From: Halomonas sp. M20
Lineage (GTDB): Bacteria; Pseudomonadota; Gammaproteobacteria; Pseudomonadales; Halomonadaceae
Length of the DNA: 64,000 nt
Direction: 5' to 3'
Assembly (NCBI RefSeq): GCF_020622265.1
Contig: NZ_JACNMQ010000006.1
Coordinates: 62,001-126,000 of the forward strand
Translations under genes and position numbers: made by a program
Shown: in pieces, positions 17,646 to 27,093 of the stretch
Layout of the letters: each line of letters begins with the position of its first letter
Numbering within the stretch: the first letter of the stretch is position 1
The notes under the pieces: generated by a model
Database searches by the model: none
The model's input: only the letters and a program-made list of their open reading frames with translations
Told to the model about the DNA's origin: nothing

Positions 17646-18899
17646 ATGACGACGGCGGCACAGCAGGGATCGGAGGAACGGGCGGCGGGGCTGGTCACCG
17701 TCGGCGCCATGCTCCTGGCGCTGGTGCTCGCCAACACCCCGCTACGTGAGTTCTACCAATTCCTGCATCATACCCCCGTGTCGGTGCAGGTGGGCGCCTT
17801 GGGCATCGACAAGCCGCTGATCCTGTGGATCAACGACGGGCTGATGGTGTTCTTCTTCCTGCTGATGGGGGTCGAGCTCAAGCGCGAGATGCTCGGCGGC
17901 CTGTTGGGCTCGATCCAACAGGTGGCACTCCCCGGCATCGCCGCGATCGGCGGCATGCTACTGCCGGCACTGATCTATCTGCTGGTCAATGGCACCGAGG
18001 GTATCGCCGCCCACGGCTGGGCCGTGCCCACCGCCACCGATATCGTGCTGGCCCTGGCGGTACTGTCGCTGTTCGGTAAGCGCGTGCCCCCCGCATTGCG
18101 GGTGTTCCTGATGGCCCTGGCGGTGTTCGACGATCTCGGCGCCATCGTGATCATCGCGCTGTTCTATACCGAGCGCCTCGCCGGGGAGGCGCTACTCGTC
18201 GCCGGCATTGCCGTCGCTGGCCTCATGGTTCTCAATCGCTTGCGGGTCATGCGCGCCCTGCCCTACGTGCTGCTGGGGCTGGTGCTGTGGTTTGCGGTAC
18301 TCAAGTCCGGGGTTCACGCGACCCTGGCCGGGGTCGTGATCGCTTTGGCCATTCCCGCCAAGACACGGGATGGCCACCGGGAAGGCTCCCCACTCAATCG
18401 CACCTACCATGACCTGAGGCGCTGGGTCACCTTCGGCATCGTGCCCGTGTTCGCCTTCTTCAACGCGGGGATCGTGGTGGGAGCAGGAGGCGAGGGCTTC
18501 GGCAACGTCTTCCTCGGGGTGGCCCTCGGTCTCTTGCTGGGCAAACAGTTGGGGGTGTTCACCTTCGCCTGGCTGGCGATCCGGCTGCGCCTCGCGCGGA
18601 TGCCCGCCGGGGTTCGCTGGTGGCACTTATACGGAGTGGCCGTGCTAGCGGGTATCGGTTTCACCATGAGCCTGTTCATCGCCGGGTTGGCCTTCGACGA
18701 CCCGGGGGCCCTGACCGCGGCCCGCCAGGGCGTGTTACTCGCCTCGGCCATCGCGGCACTCCTCGGCGGTGCGTTGCTGGCGGCAACGCTGCCCCGGCGG
18801 CACCGGGTCGAAACGACTACCGAACGGTCACTCCGCTCGGTGGCGTCGCCCAAGCCCCCAACGGAAGATAAGACTATTGATTCCAGGAGGCAGTCATGA
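17646..18899 (+). CDS. nhaA: NhaA-type Na+/H+ antiporter
   Basis: 417 residues from the ATG at 17646, near the usual NhaA length. Eleven to twelve hydrophobic segments. Diagnostic sequences are INDGLMVFFFLLMGVELKRE, PTATDIVLALAVLSLFGKRV and the ion-binding Asp pair in LAVFDDLGAIVIIALFYT. It exchanges cytoplasmic Na+ for external H+. Its stop overlaps the start of the Rieske gene (ATGA), so they are co-translated. Confidence 0.93.
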   Translation: MTTAAQQGSEERAAGLVTVGAMLLALVLANTPLREFYQFLHHTPVSVQVGALGIDKPLILWINDGLMVFFFLLMGVELKREMLGGLLGSIQQVALPGIAAIGGMLLPALIYLLVNGTEGIAAHGWAVPTATDIVLALAVLSLFGKRVPPALRVFLMALAVFDDLGAIVIIALFYTERLAGEALLVAGIAVAGLMVLNRLRVMRALPYVLLGLVLWFAVLKSGVHATLAGVVIALAIPAKTRDGHREGSPLNRTYHDLRRWVTFGIVPVFAFFNAGIVVGAGGEGFGNVFLGVALGLLLGKQLGVFTFAWLAIRLRLARMPAGVRWWHLYGVAVLAGIGFTMSLFIAGLAFDDPGALTAARQGVLLASAIAALLGGALLAATLPRRHRVETTTERSLRSVASPKPPTEDKTIDSRRQS

Positions 18900-19477
18900 A
18901 ACGACGACGCTTTCTCGTCGGCGCGACGGTGGTGGTCGGCGCAGTCGGAGCGGCATTCACGGCGGTGCCCTTCATCGCCTCCTGGCAGCCCAGCGCGCGC
19001 GCCCGGGCCGCCGGCGCCCCCGTCGAGGTCGACATCGACAAGCTGGAGCCGGGGCAACAAGTGACCGTGGAATGGCGCGGCAAGCCCATCTGGGTGTTAC
19101 GCCGCACCCCGACGATCCTCGAGCGTCTGGCGACGCTAACCGAATCCGGTCGGCTTCGCGATCCGCTCGCCAAGGTAGCAACCCAACAGCCGGGCTATAT
19201 CAGCGGGCCGTTACGCGCGATCAAGGAGGAGTATCTGGTGGTCATCGGGATATGCACCCACCTCGGCTGCGTACCCTCATTCCGGCCGGAACCGGGCTCG
19301 GTCGGCGACGACTGGCCGGGCGGCTACTTCTGTCCCTGCCACGGCTCCAAGTTCGACTTCGCCGGCCGCGTATTCAAGGCGGTACCGGCGCCAACCAACC
19401 TGGAGATTCCACCCTACCGTTTCCTGTCCGAGTCCCGGGTCGAGATCGGTACCGACCCCGAGCCAACATCATCCTGA
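18896..19477 (+). CDS. Orphan Rieske iron-sulfur protein, PetA-like
   Basis: 193 residues. A twin-Arg-like N-terminus (MKRRRFLVGATVVVG) with one membrane anchor leads to a Rieske domain with both cluster motifs, CTHLGC (near 124) and CPCHGS (near 148). It resembles the Rieske subunit of cytochrome bc1, including the ubiquinol-cytochrome-c-chap-like TLTESGRLRDP region. No cytochrome b or c1 gene lies beside it; instead it is coupled to nhaA. It may serve an alternative quinol or periplasmic redox step, or substitute for the chromosomal subunit (inference). Confidence 0.88.
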   Translation: MKRRRFLVGATVVVGAVGAAFTAVPFIASWQPSARARAAGAPVEVDIDKLEPGQQVTVEWRGKPIWVLRRTPTILERLATLTESGRLRDPLAKVATQQPGYISGPLRAIKEEYLVVIGICTHLGCVPSFRPEPGSVGDDWPGGYFCPCHGSKFDFAGRVFKAVPAPTNLEIPPYRFLSESRVEIGTDPEPTSS

Positions 19478-19496
19478 CACCGAGAGGTAAACCACT

Positions 19497-21308
19497 ATGA
19501 ATACCAAGACATCGACAGCCAAGGCACCCACGGCGCGTAAAGCCCCGCGTAAGAGTCAATCGGCTCCTTCCCAGGAGGCGGCCGACCAGATGGCCGCGCC
19601 CGAACTCGAACACGCCACCATCCCGAGCAACCCGGCGACGGAGCTGCTCGCCTACCAGACCGACCTGTGGCGGCGTGGCGTGCGCTACCTGGATACCCTA
19701 CGCGAGCGCGCCGACAACATGCTCGAGCATGAACGGATGGGCAAGCCGCCACTGCTCGACTTCGACTACGAGATAATCCTGGACGGCCGCCGACTGGAAC
19801 GCCCCGCCAACTATGCCCTGTTGCGCATCACTCGGGTCGGCGAGGACTGTCTGGAAGACTGCCTCGACGAGACCAAACCACCGGTGATGGTCGTCGACCC
19901 GCGCGCCGGCCATGGCCCGGGCATCGGCGGTTTCAAACAAGACTCCGAAGTGGGCATGGCGCTGCACGAGGGGCACCCGGTCTACTTCGTGATCTTCTTC
20001 CCCGAGCCCATGCCCGGGCAGACGCTGGAGGATGTGCAGCACGTCCTGCGGCGCTTCGTCGAGACGCTGGCCGAGCGCCACCCCGGCCAGCCGCCGGTGC
20101 TCTACGGTAACTGCCAGGCGGGCTGGGCCATCGCGCTGCTCTCCGCCGACTGCGAGGGTCTGGTCGGGCCGGCGGTGCTGAACGGCTCGCCGCTCTCCTA
20201 CTGGTCCGGCGAATCCGGCGTCAATCCCATGCGCCTCGCCGGCGGCCTGCTGGGCGGTGCCTGGCTGACGCACCTGATGGCCGACCTGGGAGACGGGCGC
20301 TTCGACGGTGCGAACCTCGCCACCAACTTCGAAGCCCTCAAGCCGGCGAATACCCTGTGGCAGAAGGACTATCAGCTGTTCGCCGACATCGACGGCCAGC
20401 GCGAACGCTTCCTCGAGTTCGAGCGCTGGTGGACGGGCTTCTATAGCCTGAGCAAGGAAGAGATCGTTGCCATCGTCGAGAACTTCTTCGTCGGCAACAA
20501 GCTGGAGCGTGGCGAGCTCGAGGTCTGCCCCGGCTGTAGCGTCGACCTCAAGCGCATCCGCAACCCCCTGGTGATCTTCGCCTCCGGCGGCGACAACATC
20601 ACCCCGCCCCATCAGGCGCTCAACTGGATCCCCGCGGTCTATCCCGATACCGCGGCACTCAAGGCCGCCGACCAGCGCATCGTCTACCTGCTCAATCCCC
20701 ACGTCGGGCATCTGGGCATCTTCGTCTCCTCCAAGGTGGCGCGCCTCGAGCACCGAGCGATCCTCGAGAGTGTAGGCGATCTCAACGATCTTGCCCCCGG
20801 GCTCTACGAGATGAAGATCGACAACCCCACCGGCGATCCCGATTGCCACAAGCCCCAGTTCCAGGTGCGGTTCGAGGAACGCCGGGTGGAGGACCTAGAT
20901 TACCCCTCTCAGGCACCGGCGTTCGAGCAGGTGCGCGCACTTTCCGAGCACAATGTGGCCCTCTACGAGACCTTCGTCGGCCCCTGGGTGCGGCTGTACA
21001 CGACCCCTTGGACGGCCGAGATGCTGCGTCAATTGCATCCTGCGCGGACCAGTCGGCTGATGTTCTCGGAACGCTTCGCTCCCTGGATGAAAGGCGTGAA
21101 GTGGCTGGCCGAGATGGCGGAGACCATGCCGACGCCGGTCGATAGCAGCAGCCCCTATCGGCAATGGGAGACGTTGATGAGCGATTCAATCGCCTCGACG
21201 CTGGAACTGGCCGGCACGACTCGCGATAGCGTTTTCGAGATGGCATTTGGAACGCTCTATGCCGGGCCCTGGGCAGGTATGGCATGGGTAAAGACAAGCA
21301 ACGATTGA
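19497..21308 (+). CDS. DUF3141 alpha/beta-hydrolase-like protein, PhaC-related
   Basis: 603 residues. An Ala/Lys/Thr-rich N-terminus (1-40) is followed by a DUF3141 core: DFDYEIILDGRRLERPANYA, MVVDPRAGHGPGIGGFKQDS, a nucleophile elbow YGNCQAGWAI with Cys (near 206) and NITPPHQALNW and HVGHLGIF further on. It resembles PHA-synthase-type hydrolases. The end (TLELAGTTRDSVFEMAFGTL) looks shorter than many family members, perhaps a C-terminal truncation. It sits directly upstream of the acetate/PHA genes, consistent with a carbon-storage link, which is inference. Confidence 0.8.
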   Translation: MNTKTSTAKAPTARKAPRKSQSAPSQEAADQMAAPELEHATIPSNPATELLAYQTDLWRRGVRYLDTLRERADNMLEHERMGKPPLLDFDYEIILDGRRLERPANYALLRITRVGEDCLEDCLDETKPPVMVVDPRAGHGPGIGGFKQDSEVGMALHEGHPVYFVIFFPEPMPGQTLEDVQHVLRRFVETLAERHPGQPPVLYGNCQAGWAIALLSADCEGLVGPAVLNGSPLSYWSGESGVNPMRLAGGLLGGAWLTHLMADLGDGRFDGANLATNFEALKPANTLWQKDYQLFADIDGQRERFLEFERWWTGFYSLSKEEIVAIVENFFVGNKLERGELEVCPGCSVDLKRIRNPLVIFASGGDNITPPHQALNWIPAVYPDTAALKAADQRIVYLLNPHVGHLGIFVSSKVARLEHRAILESVGDLNDLAPGLYEMKIDNPTGDPDCHKPQFQVRFEERRVEDLDYPSQAPAFEQVRALSEHNVALYETFVGPWVRLYTTPWTAEMLRQLHPARTSRLMFSERFAPWMKGVKWLAEMAETMPTPVDSSSPYRQWETLMSDSIASTLELAGTTRDSVFEMAFGTLYAGPWAGMAWVKTSND

Positions 21309-21347
21309 GAGAAAGATCTTCATTCACGAAAGGTCGGGAGGCCTACC

Positions 21348-21683
21348 ATGCATCAGGAACATCGTCTTGGCGTCAGCGAAGCCAACCTAGTTACTCGGAA
21401 ACTGAAGCTCGAGCCCTGCAGCCAACGAGAGCTCGAGATAGCGCTCCAGGAAATCGATCAGCTTTATGGACTCGACAGCGTGGCTTTCGATGAAAATAAG
21501 CGAATGCTTCGTCTGGCTTACGATGCATCGCGTATTTGTATCGAATGCGTCGAAGAGGTTCTGACAAGACATTCGATCGACATCAGCCACGGCTGGTGGA
21601 ACCGCTTCAAGGAAGATCACTACCGGTTCGTCGACCAAAACATCAAGGACAATGCCGCCAAGGATCCCTGGAGTTGTCATTGA
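21348..21683 (+). CDS. HMA-like small protein, paralogue of the one at 7526
   Basis: 111 residues starting MHQEHRLGVSEANLVTRKLK, preceded by GGGAGG. Clearly homologous to the 7526 protein over its whole length; the C-terminus HGWWNRFKEDHYRFVDQNIK, then PWSCH, is almost identical, while the middle differs. HMA-like fold inferred from the pattern; no CxxC loop. It sits between DUF3141 and ackA with no promoter of its own seen. Confidence 0.7.
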   Translation: MHQEHRLGVSEANLVTRKLKLEPCSQRELEIALQEIDQLYGLDSVAFDENKRMLRLAYDASRICIECVEEVLTRHSIDISHGWWNRFKEDHYRFVDQNIKDNAAKDPWSCH

Positions 21684-21731
21684 TCCTTGTCTCGTCCAAG
21701 ACAGAGCAATCGTTTATCAGGAGGTCAGTCA

Positions 21732-22934
21732 ATGTCGACGATGCCAGCCATTCTGGTGGTCAACTGTGGCTCATCCAGTCTGAAGTTTGCCGTGTTTGGT
21801 CTGGCTAATGGCCTCAACCGTCAGTGGTGGGGAGCGGCCAGTGGCATCGGTACCGAGCAGGGACGGCTTCGCGTGATGGAAGCCCGGGGGCAAGTACTCG
21901 CAAATAGCGATGTGCGGCTCGCGGATCATGCGGCGGCCATCGCCCACCTCGGCGAGGTCCTGCATCAGCAAGGCGAAGGACTCCACCTGGTGGGTATCGG
22001 CCATCGAGTGGTTCATGGTGGGCCGGACTGCGACTGTTCGCAGCGCGTCGACGACGCGCTGCTACGCCGCCTAGAAACGCTGATCCCGCTGGCCCCGCTG
22101 CATCTGCCGCACAACCTGGCCGGCATCACCGCCATGCGTGCGCATTTCCCCGATGTGCCCCAACTCGCCTGCTTCGATACGGTGTTCCATCATGGCCTAC
22201 CCGCGGTCGCCCGACACACCGGGCTGCCGCGCGAGTACGAGGCCCAGGGCGTGCGTCGCTATGGCTTTCACGGGCTCTCCTACGAATTCATCGTCGAGAA
22301 CCTGGTGCGTCGCCACGGCCCTGCGGCACTTTACGAACGTCTGATCGTCGCTCACCTGGGCAATGGTGCTTCCCTGGCAGCCATTCGCGGTGGGCACAGC
22401 GTCGAGACGACGATGGGGTTCAGCGCCCTTGGCGGCATGCCCATGGGGACCCGCAGCGGCGATCTGGATCCCGGCATCCTACTGTATCTAGCCGGGCAGC
22501 AGGGGCTCGATCCCCAGGCGTTACAGACGCTGCTCTACCGGCGCTCCGGTTTGCTGGGTCTCTCCGGCGTCAGCGCCGATATGCGCGAACTTTTAGCGCG
22601 CCGTAATGACATCCCGGAGGCCGCCCAGGCGATCGACTTCTTCTGCCATCGTGCCCGCCTCTTCATCGGTGCCCTGAGCGCCGCGCTCGGTGGACTGGAC
22701 CGGCTGATCTTCACCGGCGGCATCGGCGCGAACGCGCCGGCCATCCGCATGCAGATCTGCGATGGCCTGGCGTACCTCGGCGTCACGCTGGACCCGCAGC
22801 GCAACCGCGAGTCGGAGCCGCTGATCTCCGCCGCCGATGGTTCGGTCCAGGTGGAAGCCGTGACCACCGATGAAGAACTGATGATCGCCACGCACGTGCA
22901 GCGCTTGTATGGCGACAGACGGGAGGACACATGA
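21732..22934 (+). CDS. ackA: Acetate kinase
   Basis: 400 residues from the ATG at 21732, with CAGGAGG upstream. ASKHA-fold signatures: VVNCGSSSLKFAVF at the N-terminus, YGFHGLSYE, HLGNGASLAAIRGG, DTTMGFSALGGMPMGTRSG-type block (here ETTMGFSALGG) and FTGGIGANAP. It makes ATP and acetate from acetyl phosphate and ADP. The stop overlaps the start of the phosphotransacetylase gene (ATGA), giving a coupled acetyl-CoA to acetate pathway that yields ATP under oxygen limitation. Confidence 0.94.
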   Translation: MSTMPAILVVNCGSSSLKFAVFGLANGLNRQWWGAASGIGTEQGRLRVMEARGQVLANSDVRLADHAAAIAHLGEVLHQQGEGLHLVGIGHRVVHGGPDCDCSQRVDDALLRRLETLIPLAPLHLPHNLAGITAMRAHFPDVPQLACFDTVFHHGLPAVARHTGLPREYEAQGVRRYGFHGLSYEFIVENLVRRHGPAALYERLIVAHLGNGASLAAIRGGHSVETTMGFSALGGMPMGTRSGDLDPGILLYLAGQQGLDPQALQTLLYRRSGLLGLSGVSADMRELLARRNDIPEAAQAIDFFCHRARLFIGALSAALGGLDRLIFTGGIGANAPAIRMQICDGLAYLGVTLDPQRNRESEPLISAADGSVQVEAVTTDEELMIATHVQRLYGDRREDT

Positions 22935-23953
22935 CTCACAGAGCAGTTCAACGACTTGCCACGCTCGATGACCTGGTTCAACAGGCCCGGGACGGGGACC
23001 CGATCCGGGTCGCCGTGGTCAACGCGGCCCAGGCCTCGGTGCTGGAAACGCTTCACGACGCGGTGCGACTCGGGATCGCCGAGCCCCTGCTGATCGGGCG
23101 TTCGGCCGAGATCGCCGAGGTTGCGTCGGCACTCGGCTGGGACATCGACCCGGCATCGGTGATCGAGGCCGGCTCGGAGGCCGATGCCGCCCGCCGTGGG
23201 GTGGAACTCGTGCACAGCGGCCATGCCGATGCGCTGATGAAGGGGCACATCCACACCGATGCGTTCATGCGTGCCCTACTCGATGGTGAACGCGGCCTGC
23301 GTCAGCCCGGTAGCCGCGTCAGCCACGCCTTTCTGGTAGACATACCCAATTGCCCACGCCTGCTCGCCATCAGCGATGCGGCGGTGAATATCATGCCGGA
23401 CCTCAACGCCAAGGCACAGATCCTGCGGAACGCCATCGCGCTGATGCAGATGGTCGGCGTCGAGACGCCCCGGGCGGCGGTGATCTCGGCGGTAGAGACC
23501 GTCAACCCGGCGCTCCCCTCCACCCTGGACGCCGCCTGTCTGACGCTGATGGCCCGGCGCGGACAGATCACCGGCGCCGAGGTCGATGGCCCGCTGGCTT
23601 TCGACAACGCGGTCTCCGAGCATGCGGCTCGGGAGAAAGGTATCGACTCCCCGGTGGCGGGCCAGGCGGACATCCTGCTGATGCCGGACCTGGTCTCCGG
23701 CAACGTCCTGGCGAAGAACCTGGAGTACCACTCCGGCGCCACCGCGGCGGGCGTGGTCATGGGGCTGATGGTGCCGGTGGTGCTGAGCTCTCGGGCCGAC
23801 CCGCCCAAGGCACGCCTGGCGGGGTTGGGGGTCGCGGCCTTGATGTACCGGGCGGGCATCCGCCTGCCGGCCCCAACCGTACCGGAGACGGAATCCGCTT
23901 TCCACTGCGCGCCGCAGCCCGAGTCGGCCTGCTGCCCCAAGGAGGTGTGCTGA
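22931..23953 (+). CDS. Phosphate acetyl/butyryltransferase
   Basis: 340 residues of the PTA_PTB family. Landmarks are VVNAAQASVLETLHDAVRLG, DALMKGHIHTDAFMRALLD and, near the C-terminus, DILLMPDLVSGNVLAKNLEY. It converts acetyl-CoA (or butyryl-CoA) to the acyl phosphate. The short form is often called Ptb-like, so substrate is uncertain; the ackA coupling favours acetyl. An extra Cys-rich tail (PQPESACCPKEVC) is unusual. Its stop codon overlaps the phaC start (TGATG). Confidence 0.88.
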   Translation: MTHRAVQRLATLDDLVQQARDGDPIRVAVVNAAQASVLETLHDAVRLGIAEPLLIGRSAEIAEVASALGWDIDPASVIEAGSEADAARRGVELVHSGHADALMKGHIHTDAFMRALLDGERGLRQPGSRVSHAFLVDIPNCPRLLAISDAAVNIMPDLNAKAQILRNAIALMQMVGVETPRAAVISAVETVNPALPSTLDAACLTLMARRGQITGAEVDGPLAFDNAVSEHAAREKGIDSPVAGQADILLMPDLVSGNVLAKNLEYHSGATAAGVVMGLMVPVVLSSRADPPKARLAGLGVAALMYRAGIRLPAPTVPETESAFHCAPQPESACCPKEVC

Positions 23954-25734
23954 TGGACGCCACCGTCAAGACGAACGATGCCACCACCAAGGCGAATACC
24001 ACCGACGCGTCGACAACGACCGCATCAAAAGCGACCGTCGACCAACAGCTGAACGCGATGATCGGCATGCTCTCCGGCGGTCTGTCACCTAGCGCCGTCC
24101 AGCAGGCCTGGTGGGACTGGGCACAGCATCTCGCCGCCTCACTGGACACGCAGGCCAGGCTTGCCAAAAAGGCGGCCCGCCAGTGGCAGCGCTTCCGGGC
24201 CTACTCCGAGCGAGCTTGCCAAGACCCCGGGTGCGAACGCTGCATCGAGCCGCTGCCCCAGGACAAGCGCTTTCGTGGCGACGCCTGGCAACGGTGGCCC
24301 TTCAACGCCCTCTACCAGGGCTTCCTGCTGCAGCAGCAGTGGTGCCACGCGGCGACCACCGGCGTGCCGGGGGTCTCGCGCCATCACGAGGCGATGGTGA
24401 CCTTCGGCGCCCGGCAGTGCCTCGACGTGTTCTCGCCGTCGAACTACCTCGCCACCAATCCGGAGCTGATCGAGCAGACGCTGCGCGAGGGTGGCGCCAA
24501 CCTGGTCCGAGGCGCCGCCAACTTCCTGGAGGACTGGCAACGCCAGCTGGCGGGGCAAGGCCCGGCGGGGGTGGAGGACTATCGGGTCGGCCAGGAGGTG
24601 GCGGTGACGCCGGGCCAGGTGGTCTACCGCAACCGGCTCATCGAGCTGATCCAGTACGCCCCCGCCACGCAGGAGGTCCATGCCGAGCCGGTACTGATCG
24701 TGCCGGCCTGGATCATGAAGTACTACATCCTCGACCTCTCCCCGGAGAACTCCCTGGTGCGGTATCTGGTGAGCAAGGGCCACACGGTGTTCGTCGTCTC
24801 CTGGAAGAACCCGGGTAGCGACGAGCGGGACCTGGGCATGGCCGACTATCGCCGGCTAGGCGTCATGGCGGCGCTGGACGCGGTGACGGCCATCTACCCG
24901 GCACAGCGTATCCATGGGGTGGGCTACTGCCTGGGCGGGACCCTGCTGTCGATCGCCGCCGCCGCCATGGGCCGGGACGGGGACGAGCGCCTCGCCAGCC
25001 TCACGCTGTTGGCCGCGCAGACCGACTTCAGCGAGGCCGGCGAGCTGATGCTGTTCATCGACGAGGACCAGGTGCGCCTTCTCGAGGACATCATGGCCGT
25101 GAAGGGCTATCTGGACACCCGGCAGATGGCCGGGGCCTTCCAGCTACTGCGTTCCAAGGACCTGATCTGGTCGGCGATGGTGCGCAGCTACCTGGCCGGC
25201 GAGCGCCCCCCGATATTCGACCTGATGGCCTGGAACGCCGACGGCACGCGGATGCCGGCGCGTATGCACAGCGAGTACCTGCGCAAGCTGTTCCTCGACA
25301 ACGATCTCGCCGGCGGGCGTTACAGCGTCGACGGCCGCCCCGTGTCCCTGACCGATATCCGTATCCCCGTGTTCGCCGTCAGCACTCGGAAGGATCACGT
25401 CGCCCCCTGGCGCTCGGTCTACAAGATCCAGTGGCTGACCCGGACGGAGGTGACCTTCGTGCTTTCCAGCGGCGGGCACAACGCGGGCATCGTCAGCCCG
25501 CCCGACCACCCCCGTCGCGTTCACCAGATCTCGACCATCCACCAGGGGGAGCCGTTCGTGGACCCGGATGGCTGGCAGGCCGAGGCGCTGCACCACGAGG
25601 GCTCCTGGTGGCCCTGCTGGCAGGGCTGGCTGGAGACGCACAGCGGCGAGCGCGTCCCGGCCCGGGAGCCCGGCGCGACGGCAGGCTACCCGGCCCTGAA
25701 TGAGGCCCCGGGGCGTTATGTCCTGGAGCAGTGA
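23953..25734 (+). CDS. phaC: Class I poly(3-hydroxyalkanoate) synthase
   Basis: 593 residues from the ATG at 23953, which overlaps the pta stop; longer upstream frames are readings of pta. Lipase-like box GYCLGG with catalytic Cys326, Asp481 (KDHVAPW) and His509 (SGGHNAGIV) form the expected triad. Other family blocks are NPELIEQTLREGGANLVRGA and VPAWIMKYYILDLSPENSLV. It polymerises hydroxyacyl-CoA on the granule surface. A Thr/Ala-rich N-terminus (1-30) is variable as usual. Two stem-loops (25737-25751; GGGGGTC/GACCCCC from about 25755) lie in the gap to phaA. Confidence 0.94.
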   Translation: MDATVKTNDATTKANTTDASTTTASKATVDQQLNAMIGMLSGGLSPSAVQQAWWDWAQHLAASLDTQARLAKKAARQWQRFRAYSERACQDPGCERCIEPLPQDKRFRGDAWQRWPFNALYQGFLLQQQWCHAATTGVPGVSRHHEAMVTFGARQCLDVFSPSNYLATNPELIEQTLREGGANLVRGAANFLEDWQRQLAGQGPAGVEDYRVGQEVAVTPGQVVYRNRLIELIQYAPATQEVHAEPVLIVPAWIMKYYILDLSPENSLVRYLVSKGHTVFVVSWKNPGSDERDLGMADYRRLGVMAALDAVTAIYPAQRIHGVGYCLGGTLLSIAAAAMGRDGDERLASLTLLAAQTDFSEAGELMLFIDEDQVRLLEDIMAVKGYLDTRQMAGAFQLLRSKDLIWSAMVRSYLAGERPPIFDLMAWNADGTRMPARMHSEYLRKLFLDNDLAGGRYSVDGRPVSLTDIRIPVFAVSTRKDHVAPWRSVYKIQWLTRTEVTFVLSSGGHNAGIVSPPDHPRRVHQISTIHQGEPFVDPDGWQAEALHHEGSWWPCWQGWLETHSGERVPAREPGATAGYPALNEAPGRYVLEQ

Positions 25735-25836
25735 GCCCGTCCCACGGGCCTGGAAGGGGGTCGGTGCAATCGAAGACCCCCAGAGCAGCCGTGCCGAAGG
25801 GCGCGGCCAAAGCCATAGTCAGCGAGGTAAGCAACC

Positions 25837-27024
25837 ATGAAGGAATCCAACGTCGTTCTCTGCGCCCCGGTGCGCACGGCCATCGGCACCTACGGTGGCA
25901 CACTCAAGGGCATGCCGGCACCCGAGCTCGGTGCTACCGCCATCGCCGAGAGCCTGCGCCGCTCGGGCTTGGCCCCCGAGGACGTGCAGAGCGTGGTGCT
26001 GGGTCAGGTGGTCCAGGCCGGCGCCAAGATGAACCCGGCGCGCCAGGCCGCGATCCATGCCGGCTTGCCGGTGTCGGTGCCGGCGATGACGGTCAACCGG
26101 GTCTGCGGCTCCGGCGCCCAAGCCGTGGCCAGCGCCGCCCAGGAGGTGATGCTCGGGCATCTCGACTGTGCCATCGCCGGCGGAATGGAGAATATGGACC
26201 TCGCGCCCTACCTGGATCTCGCCGGACGCTGGGGCCATCGCATGGGCAATGCCGAAATCTACGACAGCATGCTGCGCGACGGGCTCAATGATGCCTTCTC
26301 CGATCAGCACTCGGGGTGGCACACCGAGGATCTGGTCAGCCGCTTCGGCATCAGCCGCGAGGATCAGGACCGCTGGGCGGCGCGCAGCCAGCAGCGCTTC
26401 AGCGAGGCGCAGGCGGCAGGACGCTTCGACGTCGAGATCGTGCCGCTCGAAATCAAATCCCGCAAGGGCACGGTGGCCTTCGAACGTGACGAGCACAATC
26501 GTCCGGACGCCACCGCCGAGGGCCTCGGCAAACTCAGGCCGGCCTTCCGCAAGGACGGCACCATCACCGCCGGCAACGCCCCGGGGCTGAACACGGGCGC
26601 GGCGGCGATGATCGTCGCTGATCGCGCCTGGGCGGAACGCCATGACCTCGAGCCCATGGCGCGGCTAGTGAGCTACGGTATCGGCGCCGTCGAGCCCGGC
26701 TACTTTGGCCTTGGCCCGGTGCCGGCGGTGCAACAGGCACTGGCACGTGCCGGCTGGAGCATGGGTGATATCGAGCGCATCGAGATCAACGAGGCCTTCG
26801 CGGCCATCGCCCTTGCTCTGACCCGGGAGCTCGGGCTAGCCGAGGACATCGTCAACGTGGAAGGCGGCGCGATCGCCCACGGCCATCCCATCGGCGCCAC
26901 CGGTGCGGTGCTGACCACCCGGCTGTTGCACGCCATGGTCCGAGATGACGTGCGCCGCGGCGTGGTCACCTTGTGCATCGGTGGCGGCCAGGGGGTGGCG
27001 CTGGCGCTGGAGCGCCTAGCGTAA
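25837..27024 (+). CDS. phaA: Acetyl-CoA acetyltransferase (beta-ketothiolase)
   Basis: 395 residues, full length for a biosynthetic thiolase. Active-site Cys90 in NRVCGSGAQA, His350 in AHGHPIGATGA and the second Cys in CIGGGQGVALALE. It condenses two acetyl-CoA to acetoacetyl-CoA, the entry to PHB. Placed 102 bp after phaC; the SDR at 28199 may supply the reductase step. Confidence 0.93.
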   Translation: MKESNVVLCAPVRTAIGTYGGTLKGMPAPELGATAIAESLRRSGLAPEDVQSVVLGQVVQAGAKMNPARQAAIHAGLPVSVPAMTVNRVCGSGAQAVASAAQEVMLGHLDCAIAGGMENMDLAPYLDLAGRWGHRMGNAEIYDSMLRDGLNDAFSDQHSGWHTEDLVSRFGISREDQDRWAARSQQRFSEAQAAGRFDVEIVPLEIKSRKGTVAFERDEHNRPDATAEGLGKLRPAFRKDGTITAGNAPGLNTGAAAMIVADRAWAERHDLEPMARLVSYGIGAVEPGYFGLGPVPAVQQALARAGWSMGDIERIEINEAFAAIALALTRELGLAEDIVNVEGGAIAHGHPIGATGAVLTTRLLHAMVRDDVRRGVVTLCIGGGQGVALALERLA

Positions 27025-27093
27025 CCGCGAATCAACCCGTACGCGCGGCTCGCTATGAAAGTGCCGAGCCGCGCCACTCAAGGAGGCAACATC

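Noticed and set aside
23350-23952. N-terminal extension of PhaC by about 200 residues
   Set aside because: The extension is out-of-frame pta sequence; the ATG at 23953 gives the normal PhaC length and overlaps the pta stop.
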